NCBI GenBank assembly: GCA_029068655.1
Contig: JAIECF010000087.1
Coordinates: forward strand, 1-32,872
Length of the DNA: 32,872 nucleotides
Source: Muribaculaceae bacterium
GTDB lineage: Bacteria > Bacteroidota > Bacteroidia > Bacteroidales > Muribaculaceae
Direction: 5' to 3'
A program made the translations under genes and the position numbers. Below, piece after piece: positions 22,719 to 31,233 of the stretch. Position 1 is the stretch's first letter; every line of letters begins with the position of its first letter. The notes under the pieces are model-generated. The model was not told where the DNA came from, ran no database searches, and saw only the letters and a program-made list of their open reading frames with translations.

Positions 22719-24251
22719 TTATATGATATTGCTTATTATTATCAATGAATTTGCAGGTACATTAATGATCTCATCCGTGTCAGGAAATAAAGTTCCCCTA
22801 TCTTCGGGCATCGATAATTCAGTTTCAATATTATTCAGAGAATTCTCACTGTATATAATTGTTTTTACGTCTTTAGCGGAATGTGAAGGTGCACCTTTCA
22901 GACACACGTCAGCAGCACTATTTGTAATGTTCAGAAGAATTATTGAATATTTCCCAGCCTTACGTGTAAAAGCGCACTTTATTGATAATGGAGTATCTGA
23001 ATCTGATTTAAGTATATCGCAACCTGATGGTATGGCACGGCACAACATAGACCACGCATAAAACCATGGACGAACTTTTTCTTGCTCCGCACCAAAAAAC
23101 TCATCGCCAAAAATATTCCAGAATCCCCATATTTTAAGTTTATCTGGAGCCTCTTTACTATGCATAGCATCGTCAAGCATCCATGCGACTGTTCCGGAAT
23201 ATCCTGCACGTATCGTTTGGATAAGGGCATCAGCCATGTCAATTCCATAAGAAAAATCATAGACCGACATTTGAGAATCATCCAATGATGCAAACAGGGC
23301 GGATTTCGCACGATTTTGATTCAATTCGTTCAAATGCTTATCCTCAGGAGCAACATATTTCAGTCCAATTTCTCCCATGATAATCTTTCTTCCTTTAGGT
23401 ACATAATCTCTATAAGCCTTAATTATGTCGTAATATTGGTTGGTGGATACTGTGTATCTTGAAGGATAGGTATGTATATCATAAAGTCCGATCATGTCCC
23501 CGAGTTCATTAGCGGACCTCTCTACCCACCATGTTTCATCTTTTGTCCAGATGGCTGCATCAGGACCTATAAGCCTGACTTTGGAAGCGATCCCTTCACG
23601 CTTCATTACGGCATATGTCTCTTTTATCCCTTTTGCCCACAATGAGAAATCTCCGTCAGTTGATGACCAGTATCCATTAGGCTCATTTACAAAATTGAAA
23701 TAACGGATGCAATCCATCCCTTTCTCTTCACGGAGATAACGAACAAATGTGATTATATTTTCAATATTCTTTTTATGTATATGCTTTGTTCTCCTGTCAA
23801 CTACTGAGCCACCCCAGTCGCCAAATACCACGTCAATATCACGCGATTGACAATAGTTAAGGAGGGGCTCTAAATTTCTATAGTATTTTTTGAAATCTGG
23901 AGTGCCATCAGACGAGACAAGCGACGTTGCATTTATCATCATTCGGATTAATCCCGGCTGCATAAAATCAAGACGAGTATATAACTTTGCAATATCGGCA
24001 TCCGACAGTTCAAGCAATCCATGACCATAATCCAGCTGATATGGATCCCACTGCACACCATTCCCCACATATCCTTGGCTGATCACCTTAGTACTATCAA
24101 GAGAAATGATGACCTGACCGCGTGTGGATCCCGGATATATACAACCGATCAATGTTATCAATAAGCTTAAAACAAAATCTATCTTATCCCTATTAGATCG
24201 ATCAGATAAGAATTTTCCCATCAATATTGTCAAAATCAAATTATACCTCAT
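22719..24251 (-). CDS. Clan GH-A glycoside hydrolase, unassigned family (paralog 1)
   Basis: A 510-residue exported enzyme, paralogous to the next gene of the operon. It shares YVGNGVQWDPY (61-71), CIRYFNFVNEPNGYW with probable acid/base E190, YDIHTYP (H260), IIMGEIGLKY with probable nucleophile E294, and TVAWMLDDAMHSK. The hydrophobic segment FVLSLLITLIGC is preceded by an unusually long charged N-terminus from the ATG at 24251; a second ATG at 24221 would shorten it. LIGC could be a lipobox with C37. It follows a 144-base gap with a strong hairpin after the surface lipoprotein gene, the largest gap inside the operon. The family is uncertain (GH39/GH5-like). Confidence 0.75.
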   Translation of the reverse strand: MRYNLILTILMGKFLSDRSNRDKIDFVLSLLITLIGCIYPGSTRGQVIISLDSTKVISQGYVGNGVQWDPYQLDYGHGLLELSDADIAKLYTRLDFMQPGLIRMMINATSLVSSDGTPDFKKYYRNLEPLLNYCQSRDIDVVFGDWGGSVVDRRTKHIHKKNIENIITFVRYLREEKGMDCIRYFNFVNEPNGYWSSTDGDFSLWAKGIKETYAVMKREGIASKVRLIGPDAAIWTKDETWWVERSANELGDMIGLYDIHTYPSRYTVSTNQYYDIIKAYRDYVPKGRKIIMGEIGLKYVAPEDKHLNELNQNRAKSALFASLDDSQMSVYDFSYGIDMADALIQTIRAGYSGTVAWMLDDAMHSKEAPDKLKIWGFWNIFGDEFFGAEQEKVRPWFYAWSMLCRAIPSGCDILKSDSDTPLSIKCAFTRKAGKYSIILLNITNSAADVCLKGAPSHSAKDVKTIIYSENSLNNIETELSMPEDRGTLFPDTDEIINVPANSLIIISNII

Positions 24252-24282
24252 AACTATGGAGCCATATTCTGGATATTAATAA

Positions 24283-24322
24283 TTGTCAGCAGGGACGACT
24301 GTTGTACAGCCGTCCCTGACAA
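24283..24322 (-). promoter_or_regulatory. Strong intercistronic hairpin inside the PUL operon
   Basis: AGGGACGACTGT (24291-24302) pairs with ACAGCCGTCCCT (24306-24317) across a three-base loop with one mismatch. The stem is extended by TTGTCA (24283-24288) pairing with TGACAA (24317-24322) after a small bulge. No clean poly-U follows on the minus strand, so it is probably not a full terminator. It separates SusC/SusD/surface lipoprotein from the enzyme genes and may stabilise or attenuate the message. Confidence 0.7.
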
Positions 24323-24395
24323 CATTGAGATAATACTTAAATAACCATCATACCTAATATTTAAACTAACCTATTTGAAATAATCAGTACTATTA

Positions 24396-25358
24396 TTATT
24401 GTTTCTTCTTAATCGAAACCCAGAACTTCCGTGCCTTCTTTACGAATTTGTCATAATCCTGATAGATATTGGTCCAGTCATCGGTTCCATTCAGACTAAA
24501 TGCCAATGCGTTGTCGGAGACTGTGAATGTCTTGTCCCAGCCAAGATCTTCAGTTCCAGCTCCTACAAAAGAGCCTGTTGTGACATTTCCGGCTGCATCA
24601 GTAAACGATATCGTCCCGGCCGAATAATCCCGTTTCCAACTGCTTTCTCCTTCCGGCACCTGACGATAGAAGTGCTTCACATCTACATTCTCTCCCGTCT
24701 CCGGATTATTTCCCACATAAATGGCATCGAAATACTTTCCATCAGCACCTGCATCATTCACACATTTACCATAAGTGTTACCATCGTCTGTGACACCGTC
24801 CAGAGTGAATATAAGGGTATTGTCAAGTTCGGCATCCGGACCTGTAGTCTCATTCCAGCACCACGGCTTGTCTGATAGCTGCATCACAGCTCCTCCTCCA
24901 TATTCCGGACCGGTACCACCCCATATGGTAAGGGCCTGAATTGTCCATTCTCCTACAATCTCTTCCTTGAACTCACTTACACGGATCGTGTATTCTCTAC
25001 TTTCACCTGTCTTTGCTGTCACTGTAATCTTTGCAGACCGGTCCGCATTTTCGAAATCCAAGGTTTCTCCAACCTTTATGGATGACTCAGCCTGATAGGA
25101 TAGCTGCAGGGAAACCAACTTGATATTTGAGAGATCGGGCACGGCATCTACATTGATCGATATATCGATATTGCCGGAAACTTCATCAATAGTCTCAACT
25201 GTTGCCACTCCTACCTGATTCTCAAACTTAATGTCTACTACCTGACGTTCATGATTCCATTTACCCTCGTTGATCTCATCCTGAAGGTCTTTTACACATG
25301 ACTGCATACACACTGCAACACAAAATATTGCAAGAATCTTTATTATATTATGCTTCAT
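24396..25358 (-). CDS. PUL surface lipoprotein (SGBP-like, third SusCD partner)
   Basis: A lipoprotein of about 320 residues placed directly after SusD, where surface glycan-binding proteins normally sit. The start MKHNIIKILAIFCVAVCMQSC (25358, 10 bases after the SusD stop) gives a lipoprotein signal with C21; a longer frame from 25385 would overlap susD. An Ig-like N-terminal domain follows (IDISINVDAVPDLSNIKLV, ENADRSAKITVTAKTGESREYTIRVSEF), similar in style to the DUF5018-like domains of PUL lipoproteins. The C-terminal part from VGEWTIQALTIWGG is beta-rich and full of Trp/Tyr/Asp/Gly, as in lectin-like domains. Glycan binding is inferred from position; no named binding module is recognised. 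Confidence 0.72.
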   Translation of the reverse strand: MKHNIIKILAIFCVAVCMQSCVKDLQDEINEGKWNHERQVVDIKFENQVGVATVETIDEVSGNIDISINVDAVPDLSNIKLVSLQLSYQAESSIKVGETLDFENADRSAKITVTAKTGESREYTIRVSEFKEEIVGEWTIQALTIWGGTGPEYGGGAVMQLSDKPWCWNETTGPDAELDNTLIFTLDGVTDDGNTYGKCVNDAGADGKYFDAIYVGNNPETGENVDVKHFYRQVPEGESSWKRDYSAGTISFTDAAGNVTTGSFVGAGTEDLGWDKTFTVSDNALAFSLNGTDDWTNIYQDYDKFVKKARKFWVSIKKKQ

Positions 25359-25368
25359 GACCATACGA

Positions 25369-26877
25369 TTATCTAAGACTGCCATTTAAATTTATTTCCG
25401 CCTGAGGTATGGGATAGAATGTCACGTCGTCCTCGCTCATTCCCTTGGCTTCCTCAATTTCTCCTACTCTATTGAATCTACGTATATCGTACATTCTGTC
25501 ACCCTCATACGACATCTCATAACTGCGCTCCTTATAGACAGCCTCTCTAAAGTCATTGATGCTTAATCCTGGCTGAAGATCACCCAGACCGGCTCTGTTG
25601 CGGATGTAATTCACAACGCGGTAGCCTTCAACAGTTGGTCCTACAGCCTCGGCATAGATCAAAGCGACATCCGAATAGCGGATAAGGAACGGACGGGTAC
25701 TTGTCTTATCGCCGGAGAATTGTGGATCAATGTATTTACGGCTGAAAGGATATTGGAAATTATCGGGATATTTGGCCGATACCTCTCCTGCGGAATTATA
25801 TACCTTGTCACATATGAGCCAGTCTTTACGAAGGTCACCTTCTTCAAAGGAATTATAGAATGTCGAGGTAGTCTGATATTCCCCCCATCCATCGTGTGAT
25901 GGAATGAAACTTTCAGATTCTCCTTGACGAAGGTAGATTGTGGCTCCGTCGATATATGGTATAAACATTTTTGATATCTTGGAATACTCTCCTTCACTCG
26001 TGCCGGTACGATCCATCGCCATAATAAAGATATGCTCAGGACCATTTGGTTTCTCCACATCATAGATATCAAGTAGATTCGGGTCAAAATGATAGACATT
26101 CTGCTCGTTGACCACCTTGTTGGCATACCATGCAGCACTGTCGTACATCTGCGTGACATCACGCTTCATATCACGATACAGTTTGACTCCATGCTCTTTA
26201 GCGGATGCAACGTAAAGATACGCTTTGGCAGCAAGTGCCTGAGCCGCCACCTTGTCGACCCTGCCAAGGCGTGGTGATCCGTAATTTCCCATTAAATCGG
26301 ATGCTTTCCTGCAGTCTTCGAGAATAAGATTATAGATCTCATCAAGATTCTCCGCCTTTGGTGAAGCTGTCTGCTCAAGCGTCTCTACAACTGAATACTG
26401 CATAGGTACGAGGCCGAAATTCCGCACCAGAAAGAAATAATTGTATGCACGCAGGAAGTAAGCCTCACCAAGGTATTGATCCTTGACCGACTGGTCAAAA
26501 TCACATCCCGGGACCTTTTTGATTATCGCGTTAGCCCGGTTGATTCCTATATAACTGTATTTGAAAAAATTTTCAAGTGTACCGTTCGTAGGGAAATCGG
26601 CAACCTTCCAGTTATTAAGGTCCTGATTGTCTTTTGATGCGTCACTCTTTGTAGTAAGCACTTCCGACGGCATGTCCCCAAGGAAAAATACCGAACGGGA
26701 ATATTCAAGGAAGGTCATGCATCCGTAAGCATAATTGACCGCAGCTTCGGCATCTGCCTCCGATTTGTAGAAATTGTCTTCTGAATAGAAGCCATATGGC
26801 GTTTCCTCAAGGCTGCATGAACTGAGTGTGGCCGCCGCTCCTATGAATAATGCCAGAATTTTATTAGTTGTTTTCAT
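25369..26877 (-). CDS. SusD-family outer-membrane lipoprotein
   Basis: The substrate-binding lid of a SusCD glycan importer at the outer membrane. From MKTTNKILALFIGAAATLSSC (C21 lipidated, start at 26877, 11 bases after the SusC stop) the protein is about 502 residues, normal for the family. SusD/RagB features are DNFYKSEADAEAAVNYAYGCM near the N-terminus, the TPR-like GEAYFLRAYNYFFLVRNFG, and the C-terminal IRYSDVALIYAEAVG...VNYIRNRAGLGDL...VYKERSYEMSYEGDRMYDIRRFN. A longer frame to 26919 would overlap SusC and lacks a signal peptide at its start. Confidence 0.95.
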   Translation of the reverse strand: MKTTNKILALFIGAAATLSSCSLEETPYGFYSEDNFYKSEADAEAAVNYAYGCMTFLEYSRSVFFLGDMPSEVLTTKSDASKDNQDLNNWKVADFPTNGTLENFFKYSYIGINRANAIIKKVPGCDFDQSVKDQYLGEAYFLRAYNYFFLVRNFGLVPMQYSVVETLEQTASPKAENLDEIYNLILEDCRKASDLMGNYGSPRLGRVDKVAAQALAAKAYLYVASAKEHGVKLYRDMKRDVTQMYDSAAWYANKVVNEQNVYHFDPNLLDIYDVEKPNGPEHIFIMAMDRTGTSEGEYSKISKMFIPYIDGATIYLRQGESESFIPSHDGWGEYQTTSTFYNSFEEGDLRKDWLICDKVYNSAGEVSAKYPDNFQYPFSRKYIDPQFSGDKTSTRPFLIRYSDVALIYAEAVGPTVEGYRVVNYIRNRAGLGDLQPGLSINDFREAVYKERSYEMSYEGDRMYDIRRFNRVGEIEEAKGMSEDDVTFYPIPQAEINLNGSLR

Positions 26878-26888
26878 TTTTCCCAATA

Positions 26889-29800
26889 TTAGAATGTAAA
26901 ATCGACTCCGATTGTCCATTTACGAAGACGTGGATAGCCTCCTGTATATATCCCGTTGAGTCCTACTTCCGGATCATACCCTTTGAATTTGGAGAATGTA
27001 TAAAGATTGGATACATTGCCATAGATACGAATCTTATCGCAAATCCAACTTTCTTTGAAATTGAATGTATAGCCTAATGTCAGATTCTGGATTCGAAGGA
27101 AGGATCCGTCTTCTACCCACCAGTCCGAGACCATCGACTGTCGTCCGTCACGGAGACTTGGATATTCATTGGTTGGATTGTCAACTGTCCAACGGAGGGG
27201 CTTGTTGCTGGGCTCACCGAATGCCTTTGTATTGTACACATCCTGGCCGAACTCCCCATTGAAGAATACTCCGAGATCCCAGTTCTTCCATCCGAGATTC
27301 AGTTGAAGACTCATTGACAGGTCCGGGTTCGGATCTCCTATGATGGTCTTGTCATTCTCAGTGATAGAGCCGTCTCCATCGATATCCACATATTTGAATT
27401 CTCCGGGTTGCGCGTAGTCTCCGTCAAGTCCCGCTCTGATTCCTTCATCAAGAGTTTGCACTATTCCATCGACCTTATAACCGTAGAATACATTGATCGG
27501 CTGCCCTATGGCAAGAAGATTTATATAGTCGCGATATTGCTCATAGTTATTACCGGTATATTCAAACTGCATGCCGGTCTTTGAGTCGGTGATCAATCCT
27601 GTCTCAAGGGAATTGCCAAGATTTGTGATCTTATTCTTATTGTGGGAGAGAATCAATGTTCCGTTAAGTCTCCAGTCATTGGTATTGACTATTATGCCTT
27701 CAAGAGTAAGTTCAACGCCACGGTTTTCGATATTGCCGTCATTTACCCACATCCTGTCATAGCCGGAAGATAGGGAAAGGTTGCGCTGACGCAGGAGGTT
27801 CTTGGTCTTCTTGATATAGAAGTCAAATCCTGCACGAAGACGGTTGTTGAAAAATCCCATGTCGACGCCGACATTGAACTGGCCTGTCGATTCCCACTTT
27901 AGGTCGGGATTAGGAATACCGCTCCATACCCTGTAGATACCGTCCTGACCGGTCCATCCTGACACGTATCCCGGCCCGATAGTTGTCACCCATGTTCCGT
28001 TGTTATAATATTTTTCGTTGCCGTAACGGCTGAGAGTCTGATACGGGTTGATTCCCTGATTTCCGGAAACGCCATAGCTTAGTCGGAACTTCAATTCATC
28101 GAAGACATTGAGGCTTCGGATGAATTCCTCCTGATGAGCTTTCCAGCTGACGGCTGCAGAAGGGAAATAAGCCCACTTATTGTTCTTACCGAATTTTGAC
28201 GAACCATCTGCCCGGAAAGTGGCGGTGATCAGGTAACGATTGTCAAAAGTGTAATTGATTCGGGCCATACCGGAGACAAGCTTAGTCTGCTCTTTCCCGT
28301 TTGACACGCCAAACTGCTCGGGATTGCCTGCCCCCATATTTTCATTGCCGAGTGCTTCATTGACAAAACCTCTTGCAGTCGCTCCTAAGCTACGCGACAT
28401 ATAGTATTCATAAGAGAATCCAAGCATCGCACCAAGATTGTGTTGGCCGAAATCCTTGCTGAAATTTGCATAGGTATCAGAGACAAGGTTATGTCCTTCC
28501 CAGTTGCTGATATTTCCTTGGCCTCCGCTGAATTGTCCTGCTTCTGTATATTTCTTGGGATAATAGGAATCGCTCACCGAGCTTCCATATTTATAGTTCA
28601 ATTGAGTGGTGAGGGTAAGATAAGGGAGTATGTCCCAGATAAAAGAGCCTGATGAAATAAAGTCAAGTCCTTTTGACTGCTTCTTCTGGTTTTCACTTAT
28701 TGCGACCGGATGACTGAAATCTGACGAATTTGTGAGGAAATAATCTCCGTTTTCATCATATACCGGGAAGATTGGATTCCTCCAATATGCCAGCCATCCA
28801 TTATCGTCACGTACGTTTCGGCTTAATATATTACGTGCCAGAATCCTGAAATTCGAGAAAATCTTGTGCTCTACACTAAGGTTATATCCATATTTCTGAT
28901 AATTATCATGTTTGAACAGTCCTTGGTCTGTATAATAGTTTGCACTCAGAGAGAATATGGTCTTGTCATTCGAACTGGTGACAGATGCTGTTGTGTTGTT
29001 TGATACAGGAGTGTCTCTCAAAGTCAGTTCATCCCAACGGGTATTGGTGTCCCATGTTGTCATGAGTTCTTCTATTGATGGATAATATATGCCTGTTGAG
29101 CTTACTTTGCCTATATAGAGAGGTTCAAGTCCTCCGTTAATTCGGCTCTCATTGTCAAGAGTCGCCATCAGTACCGGGTCACGCCAAAGGTCAAGTTTGG
29201 TTGATTTCTGCGAAAATGTCGTCTGCTGACGTACGATAATTGTGGTTTTCCCTTCAGATGCTTTCCTTGTCTTGATCATGATGACTCCATTTGCGCCTCG
29301 TGAACCATAGATCGCAGAGGCAGAAGCATCTTTTAGAACCTCAATGCCTACAATATCGGCTGGATTGACTTGTTTAAGATCTCCTGCGTCACCAAGAGGG
29401 AATCCATCAACCACAATAAGCGGCGAATTTGATCCGTTTAGCGAGCTGGCACCTCGGATTCTTACTGTCGATCCGGCACCGGGATCCTGAGAGGAGGTGT
29501 TGATGGAAAGACCTGCAGCACGTCCCTGCAGAAGATTCTCCACGGAATTTGCCGGTGTATTGGTTATGGCCTCTGGCTTGACTGAAGCTACTGATCCGGT
29601 AAGGTCACTTTTCTTGACCGAACCGTAGCCGATCGCTACTACTTCATCAAGCATCTCGGAGCTCGTTTTCATGACTACATCAATCCTGGAGCGTCCATCG
29701 ACCTTGACTGTCACCGGATCCATACCTACATATGAGAATTGAAGAACCCCGTCTGCCGGGACTCCGGAAAGAAGATATTCACCTTCAAGATCTGTTACAG

Positions 29801-29993
29801 TACCTATTTTTGACTGTCCTTTAAGAAGTACAGACACTCCTATAAGAGTCTCGTTATTTTCATCGGTCACAGTGCCAGACACCGTAAGGTTAGAATTTTT
29901 AGATTGTGCCATCACATATGGGCAGCCTACGACAAGAATAAGGGTACACAGCCATATCTTAAGTCTGCATGATGACTTTCCTATGGGTTTCAT
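26889..29993 (-). CDS. SusC-family TonB-dependent outer-membrane transporter
   Basis: A 1034-residue barrel transporter that moves glycan fragments across the outer membrane with its SusD lid. A signal peptide (KIWLCTLILVVGCPYVMAQS) leads into the carboxypeptidase-D-like domain (VSGTVTDENNETLIGVSVLLKG, about 35-110). The TonB box region DEVVAIGYGSVKKSDLTGSV, the plug (LLQGRAAGLSI, STVRIRGASSLNG, SPLIVVDGFPLG, ASAIYGSRGANGVIMI) and a barrel ending in KWTIGVDFTF follow. There is no N-terminal STN domain, so it does not signal to an anti-sigma factor. First gene of the 18-kb operon, behind its own promoter. Confidence 0.96.
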   Translation of the reverse strand: MKPIGKSSCRLKIWLCTLILVVGCPYVMAQSKNSNLTVSGTVTDENNETLIGVSVLLKGQSKIGTVTDLEGEYLLSGVPADGVLQFSYVGMDPVTVKVDGRSRIDVVMKTSSEMLDEVVAIGYGSVKKSDLTGSVASVKPEAITNTPANSVENLLQGRAAGLSINTSSQDPGAGSTVRIRGASSLNGSNSPLIVVDGFPLGDAGDLKQVNPADIVGIEVLKDASASAIYGSRGANGVIMIKTRKASEGKTTIIVRQQTTFSQKSTKLDLWRDPVLMATLDNESRINGGLEPLYIGKVSSTGIYYPSIEELMTTWDTNTRWDELTLRDTPVSNNTTASVTSSNDKTIFSLSANYYTDQGLFKHDNYQKYGYNLSVEHKIFSNFRILARNILSRNVRDDNGWLAYWRNPIFPVYDENGDYFLTNSSDFSHPVAISENQKKQSKGLDFISSGSFIWDILPYLTLTTQLNYKYGSSVSDSYYPKKYTEAGQFSGGQGNISNWEGHNLVSDTYANFSKDFGQHNLGAMLGFSYEYYMSRSLGATARGFVNEALGNENMGAGNPEQFGVSNGKEQTKLVSGMARINYTFDNRYLITATFRADGSSKFGKNNKWAYFPSAAVSWKAHQEEFIRSLNVFDELKFRLSYGVSGNQGINPYQTLSRYGNEKYYNNGTWVTTIGPGYVSGWTGQDGIYRVWSGIPNPDLKWESTGQFNVGVDMGFFNNRLRAGFDFYIKKTKNLLRQRNLSLSSGYDRMWVNDGNIENRGVELTLEGIIVNTNDWRLNGTLILSHNKNKITNLGNSLETGLITDSKTGMQFEYTGNNYEQYRDYINLLAIGQPINVFYGYKVDGIVQTLDEGIRAGLDGDYAQPGEFKYVDIDGDGSITENDKTIIGDPNPDLSMSLQLNLGWKNWDLGVFFNGEFGQDVYNTKAFGEPSNKPLRWTVDNPTNEYPSLRDGRQSMVSDWWVEDGSFLRIQNLTLGYTFNFKESWICDKIRIYGNVSNLYTFSKFKGYDPEVGLNGIYTGGYPRLRKWTIGVDFTF

Positions 29994-30055
29994 GGGATGT
30001 GTGGGTTTGTTGGTTAATGATTTTGTACTGAATTATGGTTGTAATATTACAAGTG

Positions 30056-30063
30056 CAAAGTTA
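30056..30063 (-). promoter_or_regulatory. -7 box of the main PUL operon
   Basis: The minus strand reads TAACTTTG, matching TAnnTTTG, 62 bases before the SusC ATG at 29993 in the 158-base gap behind the GH130 gene. Nothing else was seen in this gap apart from AT-rich sequence and a weak TTTAAC/GTTAAA hairpin just after GH130. Confidence 0.5.
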
Positions 30064-30151
30064 TATCAAAACATACAAAATCCTTTGATAAAATCCATTC
30101 GATAATTATACTTTTTTGAACAAAGTATTTTAATGTATTTTTTAACAAATG

Positions 30152-31219
30152 TTAAATTCTTACAGTTATATCTTTTTTACTCCTCATGGCCGCCTCCCTG
30201 CATTCATCCGTCTCCAGATGATCCAGCAATTCATCAAGCTGACAGGTAGCAACCCCTATATGCTTGTCTGCGCAACCGTAATAGACAAGAAGATCTCCTT
30301 CGACAATGACATTGCCTGTAGGGAACACACATCCGTTGTAGTATCCCTTTAGTTCATGTTCCTCAGAGGGCTCAAGGATTGGTTCGACAGTGCGTCCTAT
30401 CATATTAAGAGGATTATCTTTTTCAAGAAGCACTGCCCCCACACGATAATGGCCTCTACCTCCGTGTTCTACCCCATGGTAGAGCATCAGCCAGCCTTTT
30501 TCCGTAAGGATAGGGGGAGTGCTCCCACCGATTTTTTCTTCCCATGTTCCATCGAAGCCTGTCATCAGCAGATGACTGTCTTTATCTTCCCAAGCCAGCA
30601 GATCTTCCGAGAATTTTATCCATATGGCCGGATGCATGGTGCCGTATTTTTTGCCGACATACTGTTTGGGACGATGTAGAAGAGCAAACTTATCTCCGAA
30701 TTTTTCCGGGAATATGATCACATCACGGTCATCGAGCACAGGCGACGTAATTCGGCCAAGACGACGGTAGTGGAGGAAATCCTTTGTAACGGCCAGACCG
30801 GTGTTACCCAAATTCTTACGTATGGCCGCCGGCATATATTCACTGCATTCGGGCACATTTACCACATCATGTTCGTACTTCCAGTATTGTCCCGGAGGAA
30901 AAGCCCGATACGCATACGTGACGAAAAAGTCATCAGCAAACTTGACTATTCTCGGGTCTTCCACGCACCCTGAATCCGGACCATCCTCGCTTGGGCCGAA
31001 AACGGGAGTTGCCGATACCCTGTTGAAGTGAAAACCATCCGTGCTCATCGCAAGTCCGAACCGGATTACATGGTCTTTGTCTTTGCCGGCTGCGCGGTAA
31101 AGCATATAGTATTTACCATTATCATATACTACTCCCGGATTGCATGTCACCAATTCTTCCCATTCATTATCAGGATTTGGCGAAAGGATAGGATTATCCT
31201 TTAATTTCTTGAGTTTCAT
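30152..31219 (-). CDS. GH130 beta-mannoside phosphorylase (subfamily 2-like)
   Basis: A cytoplasmic enzyme of about 355 residues from MKLKKLKDNPIL at 31219 (14 bases after the symporter stop; the longer frame to 31288 overlaps it). Family 130 enzymes split beta-mannosides with phosphate and give mannose-1-phosphate. Visible motifs are NPILSPNPDNEWEELVTCNPGVVYDNGKYYMLYRAAG, then FGPSEDGPDSGCVEDPRIVKF with the family aspartate, HRPKQYVGKKYG, and LMLYHGVEHGG. The wording fits GH130_2 (4-O-mannosyl-GlcNAc or mannooligosaccharide phosphorylases) better than GH130_1 mannosylglucose phosphorylase. No signal peptide is present. With the symporter it forms a separate two-gene unit in front of susC. 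Confidence 0.9.
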   Translation of the reverse strand: MKLKKLKDNPILSPNPDNEWEELVTCNPGVVYDNGKYYMLYRAAGKDKDHVIRFGLAMSTDGFHFNRVSATPVFGPSEDGPDSGCVEDPRIVKFADDFFVTYAYRAFPPGQYWKYEHDVVNVPECSEYMPAAIRKNLGNTGLAVTKDFLHYRRLGRITSPVLDDRDVIIFPEKFGDKFALLHRPKQYVGKKYGTMHPAIWIKFSEDLLAWEDKDSHLLMTGFDGTWEEKIGGSTPPILTEKGWLMLYHGVEHGGRGHYRVGAVLLEKDNPLNMIGRTVEPILEPSEEHELKGYYNGCVFPTGNVIVEGDLLVYYGCADKHIGVATCQLDELLDHLETDECREAAMRSKKDITVRI

Positions 31220-31233
31220 TTCAATGCTTTTTA

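Noticed and set aside
22600..23061. 153-codon plus-strand frame across the junction of the two GH-A genes
   Set aside because: Antisense to two clear enzyme genes that are separated by three bases; no motif.
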